Source of the DNA: Clostridiales bacterium
GTDB lineage: Bacteria > Bacillota > Clostridia > Christensenellales > CAG-314
Direction: 5' to 3'
DNA length: 64,000 bases
NCBI GenBank assembly: GCA_022508345.1
Contig: JAFLVK010000002.1
Location: 325,649 to 389,648, forward strand
Shown: in pieces, positions 1 through 7,595 of the stretch
How positions within the stretch are numbered: position 1 is the stretch's first letter
Layout of the letters: each line of letters opens with the position of its first letter
Translations under genes and position numbers: made by a program
Notes under the pieces: model-generated
What the model saw: the letters and a program-made list of their open reading frames with translations, nothing else
Told to the model about the DNA's origin: nothing
The model's database searches: none

Positions 1-2
1 AC

Positions 3-83
3 TTCGACAATGTTCCAACAGTATCCAACAATGACGACTCCTTTGTTGAATTTGCCCTATATGCTAAGTGGACAAAAAATTAA
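3..83 (+). CDS. C-terminal end of a surface protein with InlB/Listeria-Bacteroides-type repeat (partial)
   Basis: An open frame (frame 3) enters from the left edge and stops with TAA at 81-83; the ORF track reports a different frame here. The last residues read FVEFALYAKWTKN. The YAKWT ending is the hallmark of the InlB B-repeat (Listeria-Bacteroides repeat) of secreted Firmicute proteins, and the same signature (FYAKWTDN) occurs in the 683-aa lipoprotein at 25335. A strong terminator follows directly, which supports this as a true gene end. Only 26 residues are visible, so the rest of the protein and its function are unknown. Confidence 0.6.
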   Translation, partial: FDNVPTVSNNDDSFVEFALYAKWTKN

Positions 84-88
84 ATACA

Positions 89-126
89 AAAAGTGCAAGC
101 AATTTGAATTGCTTGCACTTTTTTCT
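89..126 (+). terminator. Rho-independent terminator
   Basis: A perfect stem AAGTGCAAGCAA / TTGCTTGCACTT with a 6-nt loop is followed by a T-run, 6 bases after the stop of the partial surface gene. It could also act for the minus-strand gene ending at 219. Confidence 0.85.
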
Positions 127-218
127 TATTTCGTTTTGCATTCCGAAACACCAGAGGCGAGGGTGTTCGAATTAGCCACATCTCGAAGAGCTAGGAGCTA
201 AGACGAATACCCGAGCAT

Positions 219-1865
219 CTACTCTTCCACTTCGGCAAAGCAGCTACCACCGATAAATTCGCGTAGGAGCGAGTTGCAGGGTACCCACCTGTCTTCCATT
301 TCCTTGAAGTACTTGAGGAACTTGATTAGGCGGTTTGCCGTGATGTAATGGGGGCTTTCCGGTTTTACTTCCTGCAAGGCGGGCAGCGCGTACTTCTTCA
401 ATACGCACAGCTCGTAGGTTAATGCCGAGTTGTAAACGTAGTTACAGCCCTCTTGGTAGGGGTATATCCACTTGAATTCACCACGTCTCACCGACGGCCA
501 CATGTCCAGGGTTCTTTCGGCGGAGGCACCGCGGTACTTCTTGTCGCGAACAATGCGGCGAAGCAGGCGGATATCCGTGTAGCTTATCGGGTTGTGGTAG
601 TCGATGTTAAGCTGGAATTGCGGCGCAATAAAAATCTTGAACTTTTGGTGCTTGGGTATTGCGTAGGACAGCTGGTCGTTGAGCGCGTGTATGCCTTCGA
701 TAATGATGGGCGTGTCCGGTCCTATCTTGGTCTTGATGCCCTTTGCGGCGCGCCCCTGCTCAAATTGATAATTGGGCAGCTCCACTTCTTCGCCGTCGAT
801 TAGCGCAGACATATGCTCGTTGAACAATTCTACGTCCAGCGCGTTGATGTGCTCGAAGTCCTTTTGTCCAAATTCGTCCAAGGGTATTTGATCCCTGTCC
901 TTGTAGTACATGTCCAGCGATATGCGCAAGGGCTTTATCCCCCTGGACATCAGCTCGATACGCAGGCGGTTGCTGAATGTAGTCTTGCCCGAACTGGACG
1001 GACCTGCAATGCATATGAGACGGATATTTTCAATATCGTCGGCAATCTTGGTGCCCAACTCGTGCAGCATGTCATTGTGCAAGGTTTCGTTCATGTTGAT
1101 GAAGTCAACGTAGGTATCCTCGGCAACGTGGTCGTTCATTTTGGAAATGATTTCCGCGTTGCATATTTTCGCCCACTTGTGCGCGCCCTTCAACACTCTG
1201 CTAAATGTCGGCTCGTCGTTGAATTCGGGAATTTCGCCGTTGGCTTCGTAACGGGGATATTGCGCAATGAAATGTCCGTCGTAGCAGAACAGCTTGTATT
1301 TGTTCAGATACCCGGTGGAGGGCACCATGTATCCGTACATGTAGTTGAGGTAATCGTTGCAACGGTAGAAATGGCACACCTTTTCGGGGCGATACTTCAA
1401 TGCGCCCGCCTTGTCCTGCTGACCGTGCTCCACAAAGTACTTGTACGCGTCCTCCTTTTCCATGACGGTGCGCGTAAAGGGAATGTCCGCCTGTACAAGA
1501 CGGTCAAGCTCGCCAAGCACAGCGCCAAGCATCTTTTTGTCCATTGCTACCTTGGGCTCTACTATCGACACAAGTAGCGAACGGGATATTGCGTAACTGA
1601 TTTTTATTTGGTAATCGGGGTACAGATTGTGGAAAGCCAATGCCAACAAATACCTAAAGCTGGTCTCGTACACCTTTACGCCGTCGCTGGTTTTCAAATC
1701 GAGCAGCTCTACATCTGCGTCGAAGCTTAGCTCGTAAGTAAGCTCGCGCAGGCGGTTGTTGACCTTTGCAACTACAAACTCCTTGGAGGAGTTGTCAATC
1801 AATTTCAAAATGGGAGTTTTTTCCTTAAGCTTGTGGCTTTTGCCGGCTATGTTTATTGTAAACAT
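219..1865 (-). CDS. TGS-domain nucleoside (uridine) kinase-like protein
   Basis: A 548-aa protein. The first ~60 residues look like a TGS domain (start MFTINIAGKSHKL), followed by a region resembling the second additional domain of threonyl-tRNA synthetase. The C-terminal half is a phosphoribulokinase/uridine-kinase fold with a P-loop GPSSSGKTT near residue 290 and an RISLDMYYKDR stretch typical of uridine kinases. This architecture is common in clostridia and usually annotated as nucleoside kinase; the physiological substrate is not settled. The start is supported by AAGGAG 8 bases upstream. A promoter TTGACT-16-TATAAT lies about 90 bp upstream, so the gene is probably monocistronic. Confidence 0.85.
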   Translation of the reverse strand: MFTINIAGKSHKLKEKTPILKLIDNSSKEFVVAKVNNRLRELTYELSFDADVELLDLKTSDGVKVYETSFRYLLALAFHNLYPDYQIKISYAISRSLLVSIVEPKVAMDKKMLGAVLGELDRLVQADIPFTRTVMEKEDAYKYFVEHGQQDKAGALKYRPEKVCHFYRCNDYLNYMYGYMVPSTGYLNKYKLFCYDGHFIAQYPRYEANGEIPEFNDEPTFSRVLKGAHKWAKICNAEIISKMNDHVAEDTYVDFINMNETLHNDMLHELGTKIADDIENIRLICIAGPSSSGKTTFSNRLRIELMSRGIKPLRISLDMYYKDRDQIPLDEFGQKDFEHINALDVELFNEHMSALIDGEEVELPNYQFEQGRAAKGIKTKIGPDTPIIIEGIHALNDQLSYAIPKHQKFKIFIAPQFQLNIDYHNPISYTDIRLLRRIVRDKKYRGASAERTLDMWPSVRRGEFKWIYPYQEGCNYVYNSALTYELCVLKKYALPALQEVKPESPHYITANRLIKFLKYFKEMEDRWVPCNSLLREFIGGSCFAEVEE

Positions 1866-1953
1866 TATTGTCTCCTTGTACTAAGTTGTAATAACTACTA
1901 CTATTTTATTGCCTAAAACGGGCAGTAAGCCCACCTTTTTTACGGCGTAATGT

Positions 1954-1981
1954 ATTATACATTATTTAAAAAAAAAGTCAA
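1954..1981 (-). promoter_or_regulatory. Promoter of the TGS/uridine-kinase-like gene
   Basis: Minus strand: TTGACT at 1981-1976, 16-bp spacer, TATAAT at 1959-1954. The predicted start gives a leader of about 80 nt. Confidence 0.6.
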
Positions 1982-2033
1982 TACCCAAATGAAAATTTAT
2001 CCGATCTAATAAGCTACACACAACGTCAAACAA

Positions 2034-2066
2034 AAAAAACTCTCCCCATATTGGAAGAGTTTTTTG
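2034..2066 (-). terminator. Terminator downstream of the cyclophilin gene
   Basis: A hairpin AAAACTCT-CC ... GG-AAGAGTTTTTT has A/T tails on both sides, so it could work in both directions. On the minus strand it lies 20 bases after the cyclophilin stop. Confidence 0.7.
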
Positions 2067-2087
2067 TTGCAAATTTTTATACTGCAA

Positions 2088-2606
2088 TTACATCTTTTCC
2101 GGGGCGGGAAATTGTTGCCCGAAAGTTTCAACGCGCACCGTTGCCATCACCTGCGGCTCGTAGGGCTTGTCGCGGAAGTCGGTGTACTCGTCTGCAATTT
2201 CGTCCACAACATCCATGCCGCTTGTAACCATACCGAATGCCGCATATGCTCCGTCAAGGTGTGGGGCATCGGCGTGCATTATGAAAAATTGACTGCCTGC
2301 ACTGTTGGGGTCCATTGCGCGCGCCATGCTGATTACACCGCGGGCGTGCTTCAGTCCGTTTTTAACCCCATTGCCCGAAAATTCCCCCTTTATGCTGTAT
2401 CCGGGGCCGCCTGTGCCTGTGCCCTGTGGACAACCGCCCTGTATCATAAAGCCGCGGATAACCCTGTGGAATATCAGTCCGTCGTAAAAGCCGCTGTTGG
2501 CAAGTGCGATAAAGTTATTTACTGTGTTGGGCGCAACCTCGGGGAACAGCTCCAACACTATTTGTTTGCCGTTTTTCATGTTTATTGTTGCGACAGGATT
2601 TTGCAT
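2088..2606 (-). CDS. Peptidyl-prolyl cis-trans isomerase, cyclophilin type
   Basis: 172 aa with a full single cyclophilin domain. Active-site signatures are visible: [13 protein letters not shown] (catalytic Arg, near residue 50), [26 protein letters not shown] and [14 protein letters not shown]. There is no signal peptide, so it should be cytoplasmic and assist folding by isomerising Xaa-Pro bonds. The start has AAGGAG upstream. Its promoter is back-to-back with that of the aminopeptidase at 2721, with overlapping -35 boxes. Confidence 0.95.
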   Translation of the reverse strand: MQNPVATINMKNGKQIVLELFPEVAPNTVNNFIALANSGFYDGLIFHRVIRGFMIQGGCPQGTGTGGPGYSIKGEFSGNGVKNGLKHARGVISMARAMDPNSAGSQFFIMHADAPHLDGAYAAFGMVTSGMDVVDEIADEYTDFRDKPYEPQVMATVRVETFGQQFPAPEKM

Positions 2607-2636
2607 TTTTCATACTCCTTATAATTGAATAAATAA

Positions 2637-2665
2637 ATTATATCACACCATTTGTCGTTTGACAA
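2637..2665 (-). promoter_or_regulatory. Cyclophilin promoter (minus)
   Basis: TTGTCA at 2665-2660, 17-bp spacer, perfect TATAAT at 2642-2637. The -35 overlaps that of the divergent promoter by five bases. Confidence 0.7.
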
Positions 2666-2687
2666 TATATTCACCTTTTAATATAAT
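2659..2687 (+). promoter_or_regulatory. Aminopeptidase promoter (plus)
   Basis: Consensus TTGACA at 2659-2664, 17-bp spacer, consensus TATAAT at 2682-2687. The leader is about 27 nt and carries the AAAGGAG ribosome-binding site. Confidence 0.8.
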
Positions 2688-2720
2688 AGTAACACAATAT
2701 CGCAAAGGAGCAAATAGTAA

Positions 2721-3956
2721 ATGTTAACAAACACTCAAATGGAAAAATTCGCCGAGTTGGCGGTTCTTGTGGGCGCAAATATGCAAAAAAATCAAGAGGT
2801 TGTTATCCGCACGGACGTGCAATGCAAGGATTTCGCCCACCTCATTGCCGAAAAGGCGTACAAGTTCGGTGCAAAGCGCGTGCACATTCAATGGCGTGAC
2901 GAGGTGTTGGACCGCCTCAACATGTTACATGCCGGCAAGGCTTCGCTTGTAAAAACCCCCGACATTGCATTACCCTCACAAAACAAATATTTCATTAAAA
3001 ACAAGGTGTGCCTCATTGCAATTTCTGCTGAGGATCCCAACAAATACAAGGGCTGCGACCCCGACAAGATTGCTGCAGCGCAATTGGCAAGGCTAAAGGT
3101 GGAAAAGAAGCGTATGGAAGCAACCATGTCCAACTACCTCAGGTGGACAATAGTGTCTATCCCCACTACGGCTTGGGCGAAGCAGGTGTTCCCCGATGTT
3201 GACCCACAAGTTGCCGTTGACAAGATGTGGGACGCTATCGGGCACATCATGCGCCTGGACACACCCGACCCAACTGCTGCATGGCGTAAGCATATTGCAA
3301 CGCTTCACCGCAGGGCAGATTTCTTGAACGCGCACAACTTCGAGTACATTCACATGAAAAACAGCCACGGCACCGACCTAATGGTTGGGCTTGCAACCGA
3401 CCACCAGTGGATTGCAGCTGAGGAGGAAGGTCAGGACGGCATACCCTTCACGGCTAACATGCCCACTGAGGAAATATTTACCGCACCCCACAACCGCAAG
3501 ATAAACGGTACCGTTGTTAACGCATTGCCCCTTGTAAACAACGGCAACGTAATTGACAACTTTTCAATCACATTTAAGGACGGCAAGGTTGTGGACTACA
3601 CAGCAGAAGTGGGCTACGATGCATTGAAGGGCATACTGACCTCCGACGAGGGCGTACTGTCCCTTGGCGAAATTGCGCTGATAGGCAAGCACTCCCCCAT
3701 TGCGGAAAGTGGCATACTCTTCTACAACACGCTGTTTGACGAAAACGCAAGCTGCCACCTGGCGTTTGGCGCAAGCTACCCCACCACTGTGAAAAACGGC
3801 AACAACTTGACGGCGGAGGAGCTTAGCGAACGCGGAATGAACAGCAGCATTCAACACGTTGACTTCATGGTGGGCACCAAGGACATAGACATCGACGGCA
3901 TCGACCACGACGGCAACGTCGTTCCCCTGTTCCGCGATGGAGAATGGGTAATTTAA
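2721..3956 (+). CDS. Aminopeptidase, M29 family (AmpS/PepS-like)
   Basis: 411 aa, the normal length for M29 dimetallic aminopeptidases. The metal-site region is recognisable in the C-terminal half (NMPTEEIFTAPH, SCHLAFGASYP, HVDFMVGTKDIDIDG), consistent with the family's Glu/Glu/His/Tyr/His/Asp ligand set. No signal peptide, so cytoplasmic removal of N-terminal amino acids from peptides is expected. Translation start ATG follows AAAGGAGCAAATAGTAA. It is transcribed alone from a consensus promoter and closed by a strong terminator. Confidence 0.93.
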   Translation: MLTNTQMEKFAELAVLVGANMQKNQEVVIRTDVQCKDFAHLIAEKAYKFGAKRVHIQWRDEVLDRLNMLHAGKASLVKTPDIALPSQNKYFIKNKVCLIAISAEDPNKYKGCDPDKIAAAQLARLKVEKKRMEATMSNYLRWTIVSIPTTAWAKQVFPDVDPQVAVDKMWDAIGHIMRLDTPDPTAAWRKHIATLHRRADFLNAHNFEYIHMKNSHGTDLMVGLATDHQWIAAEEEGQDGIPFTANMPTEEIFTAPHNRKINGTVVNALPLVNNGNVIDNFSITFKDGKVVDYTAEVGYDALKGILTSDEGVLSLGEIALIGKHSPIAESGILFYNTLFDENASCHLAFGASYPTTVKNGNNLTAEELSERGMNSSIQHVDFMVGTKDIDIDGIDHDGNVVPLFRDGEWVI

Positions 3957-4002
3957 GGCTCGGGAATTAGCTACCAAAACTAAAACCGATAATGAATTAA
4001 CA

Positions 4003-4036
4003 AAGACCGCAAGTTAATTGCGGTCTTAATTTTTTA
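4003..4036 (+). terminator. Terminator of the M29 aminopeptidase gene
   Basis: Perfect 10-bp stem AAGACCGCAA / TTGCGGTCTT with loop GTTAA, then AATTTTTT. It overlaps the last codon of the convergent 99-aa gene. Confidence 0.85.
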
Positions 4037-4325
4037 TCATATCTACATATTTTATAGCTAGCTCAATTTCAAATATAGTGGAAATTATATCCCATTCTTT
4101 GTTGTACGCTTCCATTATCTCAGCAACATGTTCAAAAACCGATATAGGGTCAGGGTGAGTTCGCACTAAAAATCTTATCAACCACATCAAAGCATCTTGC
4201 CCGTTTTCCATATATTTAAGCTTATCAATTGCCATTAAAACTTCGTCTACATTATCTTGATTATAATAAACTTCCCTAGCTATAAAACTGTTGTAGATTT
4301 CCTCTTTTGAAAAAATTTTTTCCAT
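4026..4325 (-). CDS. Hypothetical 99-aa helical protein, partner of the Xre gene
   Basis: Not recognised. The 99-aa product is predicted largely helical and rich in Glu, Ile and Asp, with no membrane segment or Cys motif. The gene is clearly more AT-rich than its neighbours, suggesting recent acquisition. It starts with ATG behind GGTGAATAA and is transcribed away from the Xre gene at 4441; the 115-bp gap contains three operator-like inverted repeats. The arrangement resembles a small phage-derived or toxin-antitoxin-like regulatory cassette, but nothing in the protein proves a toxin. An antirepressor or an unrelated cargo gene is equally possible. Confidence 0.6.
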   Translation of the reverse strand: MEKIFSKEEIYNSFIAREVYYNQDNVDEVLMAIDKLKYMENGQDALMWLIRFLVRTHPDPISVFEHVAEIMEAYNKEWDIISTIFEIELAIKYVDMIKN

Positions 4326-4351
4326 TTATTCACCATTATTCTTTTAAAATA

Positions 4352-4438
4352 TCTCAAAATACTGAGACGCATTACAACTATTATAATCTCGACATTTCGA
4401 GACGTCAAGTATTTTTAACCCGTCTCGGTATACTAAGA
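4352..4438. promoter_or_regulatory. Three-operator array between the divergent 99-aa gene and xre
   Basis: Three 16-bp sites of form TCTC-N8-GAGA: TCTCAAAATACTGAGA (4352-4367), TCTCGACATTTCGAGA (4387-4402) and the weaker TCTCGGTATACTAAGA (4423-4438). Centre-to-centre distances are 35 and 36 bp. Site 3 contains a TATACT -10 box immediately before the xre ATG; site 1 sits in the promoter region of the opposite gene. A TATAAT between sites 1 and 2 is readable on both strands. The layout looks like an autoregulatory repressor switch. Confidence 0.65.
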
Positions 4439-4440
4439 TT

Positions 4441-4653
4441 ATGATAGAATTTGGTGAAATATTAAGAGAATTAAGAACAGATAAAAAATTAACTCAACCA
4501 CAGTTAGCAGAAGCTATCGGCGTAAGTAAAAGTATGATTTCAGTTTGGGAGACAGGCTTGAGTGAACCAACTGCAAGTAATATTATTAAACTTGCAAAAT
4601 ACTTTGAAGTGTCTACTGATTATCTGTTAGGTTTGAAAGTTGACATTAAATAA
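4441..4653 (+). CDS. Xre-family helix-turn-helix transcriptional regulator
   Basis: A 70-aa single HTH_3 domain. The helix-turn-helix is plain (LTQPQLAEAIGVSKSMISVWE, about residues 18-38) and is followed by the usual SEPTASNIIKLAKYFEVSTDYLLG tail. No other domain is present, so it should be a small DNA-binding repressor. There is no ribosome-binding site: the ATG lies 6 bases after a TATACT -10 box, suggesting a leaderless transcript as in phage lambda cI expressed from PRM. It most likely binds the three inverted repeats upstream and controls itself and the 99-aa gene. AT-rich composition sets the pair apart from the flanking genes. Confidence 0.9.
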   Translation: MIEFGEILRELRTDKKLTQPQLAEAIGVSKSMISVWETGLSEPTASNIIKLAKYFEVSTDYLLGLKVDIK

Positions 4654-4677
4654 AAAATTTATAACGAGTAAAATATT

Positions 4678-4710
4678 GCACCCCGATTATTGTCTTGGGG
4701 TGCTTTTTTA
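4678..4710 (+). terminator. Terminator of the xre gene
   Basis: Stem GCACCCC / GGGGTGC followed by TTTTTTATT, 24 bases after the stop codon. Confidence 0.8.
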
Positions 4711-4723
4711 TTAAATTAGTTTA

Positions 4724-5077
4724 TTAAATTTCTTTTGTTGAATTGCGCGCGATGTGCGCCTGTTGAATAGCATCCACAAGCCACAGTATAAGCAGTATTG
4801 GCGACAGTGCCACTACCAACAATATTACTGTCAGTACCTCCAGCGATACAAGCCACTGCTCAAAGCCGTTGACATGGTTGTTGCCTTTTGACGTTGTTGC
4901 AATTGTTGCAACAAGCAACTGTACCAACACAAATGCCCCTGCCGCGCCAAACAAAACGTAGCTGACAAAGTCGCCGTAATTGCCAAGCAGGCATATGCCA
5001 GTCACAAGACTTGCAACTGTCAATATCATAAATATGTAAAATACAGCGCGGTATTTGATTGCAGATTTGCTGTTCAT
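4724..5077 (-). CDS. Small membrane protein, unknown function
   Basis: The track ORF begins at a TTG at 5110, but the ATG at 5077 (MNSKSAIKYRAV) is preceded by GGAG at a good distance, giving 117 aa. Three hydrophobic segments are visible: about residues 10-30, 36-58 and 75-105. The second and third are separated by a short polar loop (TTSKGNNHVNG). No family recognised. It lies downstream of truA on the same strand and is probably the last gene of the ecf-truA operon. A function linked to transport cannot be inferred from this alone. Confidence 0.7.
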   Translation of the reverse strand: MNSKSAIKYRAVFYIFMILTVASLVTGICLLGNYGDFVSYVLFGAAGAFVLVQLLVATIATTSKGNNHVNGFEQWLVSLEVLTVILLVVALSPILLILWLVDAIQQAHIARNSTKEI

Positions 5078-5119
5078 ATCTACTCCATTTGTTTCCAAAA
5101 TCAATCTCAAGTGATGTTT

Positions 5120-5851
5120 TTAATAGTAAACAGTTTCTAAAGTCAGTCCTTTGGCAGGCAATGTGCGGAATTTCAGTTTTGTTCCGTTGAGCATATTGTG
5201 GACGTCTTCAAGGTTGAATTTGCCCTTGCCCACTTCCACAAGCAGACCGCACATTATACGCACTTGATTGTACAAAAATGCGTTGCCGTTTACAGTGAAC
5301 TTTACCGTGCCGTTTTCCTCACTCACGTCAAAGCTGTTCACCGTGCGTACGGTACCTTTCAGGTTGCTACCCGTCTTTTGAAATGCAACAAAGTCATGCG
5401 TGCCTACAAGTAGCTTGGCAGCGTTGCGCATTGCTTCAATGTCTAGCGGTTTGTACACCTGGGTGTGGTTTACGTCCAGTGTGGGCTTCCTCGTTGGGGA
5501 AACGTACACGCGGTAACAGTAGGTTTTGGATACCGCGCTAAACCGCGCATCGAAGCTGTCCTCTACCACTTGCGCATTGGTCACCGCAACGGTATCGGGC
5601 AGGTTGAGGTTTACGCCCAAGCACAGCTTGTAGCAGTTGACGGCTTTGTCCGTAGTGAAGTGTGCAACTTGCCCCTTGGCATGCACGCCCACGTCCGTTC
5701 GTCCGGCAGCATATATACGCACGAAGTCGCAGTCGAAGTATTTGCCCAGTGCATGCTCCACTGCATCCTGTACGGAGTTGCCGTTTGTTTGGCTTTGCCA
5801 GCCGCAAAAGCTTGTGCCGACGTATTCAATTGTCAACTTAATCTTAGTCAT
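5120..5851 (-). CDS. truA: tRNA pseudouridine(38-40) synthase TruA
   Basis: 243 aa, full length. The catalytic motif GRTDVGVHAKGQVAHF with the nucleophile Asp lies near residue 52, and the C-terminal FLYNQVRIMCGLLVEVGKG block is typical. TruA isomerises U38-U40 in the anticodon arm of many tRNAs. It follows ecfT by 18 bases in the same orientation; the ecfA1-ecfA2-ecfT-truA order is the classical Firmicute arrangement. No clear ribosome-binding site precedes the ATG, so translation may depend on coupling. Confidence 0.96.
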   Translation of the reverse strand: MTKIKLTIEYVGTSFCGWQSQTNGNSVQDAVEHALGKYFDCDFVRIYAAGRTDVGVHAKGQVAHFTTDKAVNCYKLCLGVNLNLPDTVAVTNAQVVEDSFDARFSAVSKTYCYRVYVSPTRKPTLDVNHTQVYKPLDIEAMRNAAKLLVGTHDFVAFQKTGSNLKGTVRTVNSFDVSEENGTVKFTVNGNAFLYNQVRIMCGLLVEVGKGKFNLEDVHNMLNGTKLKFRTLPAKGLTLETVYY

Positions 5852-5869
5852 TTATTTTTGCGTTTTATT

Positions 5870-6715
5870 CTAAAAGTATAGCCAATTTAGCCAAGAAATC
5901 GCGCCCCAATTGCCTTGCATGCCATAAACAACAAATATTGTTGCAAAAAACAGCAGTACAAATATTGTGGCAACCGCATCTCGCCAACCAAGCTTCATCA
6001 CGCGCATTTGTGTGCGTTTGGTTGCGCCCTCGTAGCAACGGCTGTTCATTGCGTTTGCAAGCTCTTCCGCACGGCGGAAACCGCCCACAAGCAACGGTAT
6101 CAAGATGGGTACAAATGCCTTGGCACGCTTGATCAGTCCGCCTGTGTCGAAATCGGCACCGCGTGCTTTTTGCGCACGGATGATACGGTCCGTTTCCTCA
6201 ATGAGGCTGGGAATGAATGACAGCGTGAGGCTCATTATCAGCGCAAATTCGTGTACGGGGAACTTGATTATCCGCAGCGGCTTCAACAAGCTTTCCACGG
6301 CGTGGGTCAAGTCCACGGGCGTTGTGGTAAGTGTCAAAATACTCGACCCAATTACCAAATATGTTAACCGCAATAACATCTTGGCGGCGAAAATCAAGCC
6401 CTCTTGGTAGATTTCTATCTTCCACCACGACCACAGCAATGTGTCGCCCTTGTTGAAAAAGACGTTGAGCAATGCCGTCAAAAACAGCAGGAAGATTATC
6501 CCGCGAATGGACTTCAGCACCGACTTCAGCGGTACGCGTGACACCAGTATCACCGTGAGCAACAACACCGTGATAAAGGCAAACCCAACAAAGCTGACAA
6601 TGAAAAATATGCCCACCATGTACAGCAGCACCAGCACCAGCTTTACGCGCGCATCCATCTTGTGCACAAAGGAATTGGACGGGTAGTACTGACCGAAGGT
6701 TACGTCTCTAAGCAT
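5870..6715 (-). CDS. ecfT: Energy-coupling factor transporter transmembrane protein EcfT
   Basis: 281 aa, integral membrane. Several hydrophobic helices lie between residues 25 and 125 and one at the C terminus. The cytoplasmic coupling helices carry the family Ala-Arg-Gly signatures RAQKARGAD and NAMNSRCYEGA. EcfT links the two ATPases to interchangeable substrate-binding S components for vitamins or metals. It overlaps ecfA2 by 8 bases and has AAGGAGG before its ATG. No S component is encoded in this window, so it probably serves unlinked S proteins (group II ECF system). Confidence 0.95.
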   Translation of the reverse strand: MLRDVTFGQYYPSNSFVHKMDARVKLVLVLLYMVGIFFIVSFVGFAFITVLLLTVILVSRVPLKSVLKSIRGIIFLLFLTALLNVFFNKGDTLLWSWWKIEIYQEGLIFAAKMLLRLTYLVIGSSILTLTTTPVDLTHAVESLLKPLRIIKFPVHEFALIMSLTLSFIPSLIEETDRIIRAQKARGADFDTGGLIKRAKAFVPILIPLLVGGFRRAEELANAMNSRCYEGATKRTQMRVMKLGWRDAVATIFVLLFFATIFVVYGMQGNWGAISWLNWLYF

Positions 6716-7595
6716 GGCGCGCCTCCTTTAGTTTCAGTACGGCTTCGTACACTTCCTCTACCGTCTTGCAGTTGTCGGGGAGTGTGTAGCCCTGACGTTC
6801 CAGCTCGTTAGTAAACTGTGCCATTGCGGGAACTTCCAGGTTCATTGCCACAATCTCTTCCTCCAAGCGGAACAGCTCCCTTGGGGTTGTGTCGTGAACA
6901 ATTTGTCCGTCACGGAACACCACAACGCGGTTGGCGTTTTCGTACACCTCGTTCATGTCGTGGGAAACCATTATGACGGTTACACCTTGCGTTTTGTTGA
7001 TGTCCGAAACAAGCGACAGTATCTCACGCTTACCGCGCGGGTCCAGCCCTGCAGTGGGCTCGTCCATTACCAAGATTTTCGGCTTCATGGCAAGCACGCC
7101 TGCAAGAGCCACGCGACGCTTTTCTCCGCCCGAAAGGTCAAACGGAGATTTGTCCTTGATCTTGGCAAAGTTAAGCCCCACAAGCTCGATTGCTTCGCGC
7201 GCCATTTCCTCGCGTTGCTCCTTGCCTACGCCAAAGTTTTTCAGCCCAAAGCAAACGTCCTCTAGCACCGTGTCGGCAAACAGCTGATATTCGGGATATT
7301 GGAACACCATGCCCACTTCCTGCCGAAGTGCTTTCAAGTCGGGCTTTTTGACGGCAAGGTCACGCCCCAAAATGCGCAGCTGTCCGCTTTGCAAACGGAT
7401 AAGTGCGTTGAGGTGCTGTACAAAGGTTGTTTTGCCCGAACCCGTGTGACCAACTATCGCTACAAATTCGCCCTGTTCAATGTTGAGGTTGACGTCCACC
7501 AAAGCATGCTTGGCAAAGGGCGACTTGGCGTTGTAGGTGAAGTTGAGACCTTGAGCAGAAATTGCCGAGGCTACTTTTTGGTCAGTTGTTGACAT
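6708..7595 (-). CDS. ecfA2: Energy-coupling factor transporter ATP-binding protein EcfA2
   Basis: 295 aa ABC ATPase. Walker A GHTGSGKTT (near residue 48), Q-loop in FQYPEYQLF, signature LSGGEKRRVALAG, Walker B ILVMDEPTAGLD and an H-loop VSHDMNEV are all intact. The YPEYQLF Q-loop and extended C terminus are typical of EcfA2. It overlaps ecfA1 upstream by 25 bases and ecfT downstream by 8, so the three subunits are translationally coupled. GGGAGGTG precedes the start. Confidence 0.95.
   Translation of the reverse strand: MSTTDQKVASAISAQGLNFTYNAKSPFAKHALVDVNLNIEQGEFVAIVGHTGSGKTTFVQHLNALIRLQSGQLRILGRDLAVKKPDLKALRQEVGMVFQYPEYQLFADTVLEDVCFGLKNFGVGKEQREEMAREAIELVGLNFAKIKDKSPFDLSGGEKRRVALAGVLAMKPKILVMDEPTAGLDPRGKREILSLVSDINKTQGVTVIMVSHDMNEVYENANRVVVFRDGQIVHDTTPRELFRLEEEIVAMNLEVPAMAQFTNELERQGYTLPDNCKTVEEVYEAVLKLKEARHA

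Noticed and set aside
813-1577. 254-aa plus-strand ORF
   Set aside because: Complete antisense overlap with the well-supported TGS/uridine-kinase-like gene.
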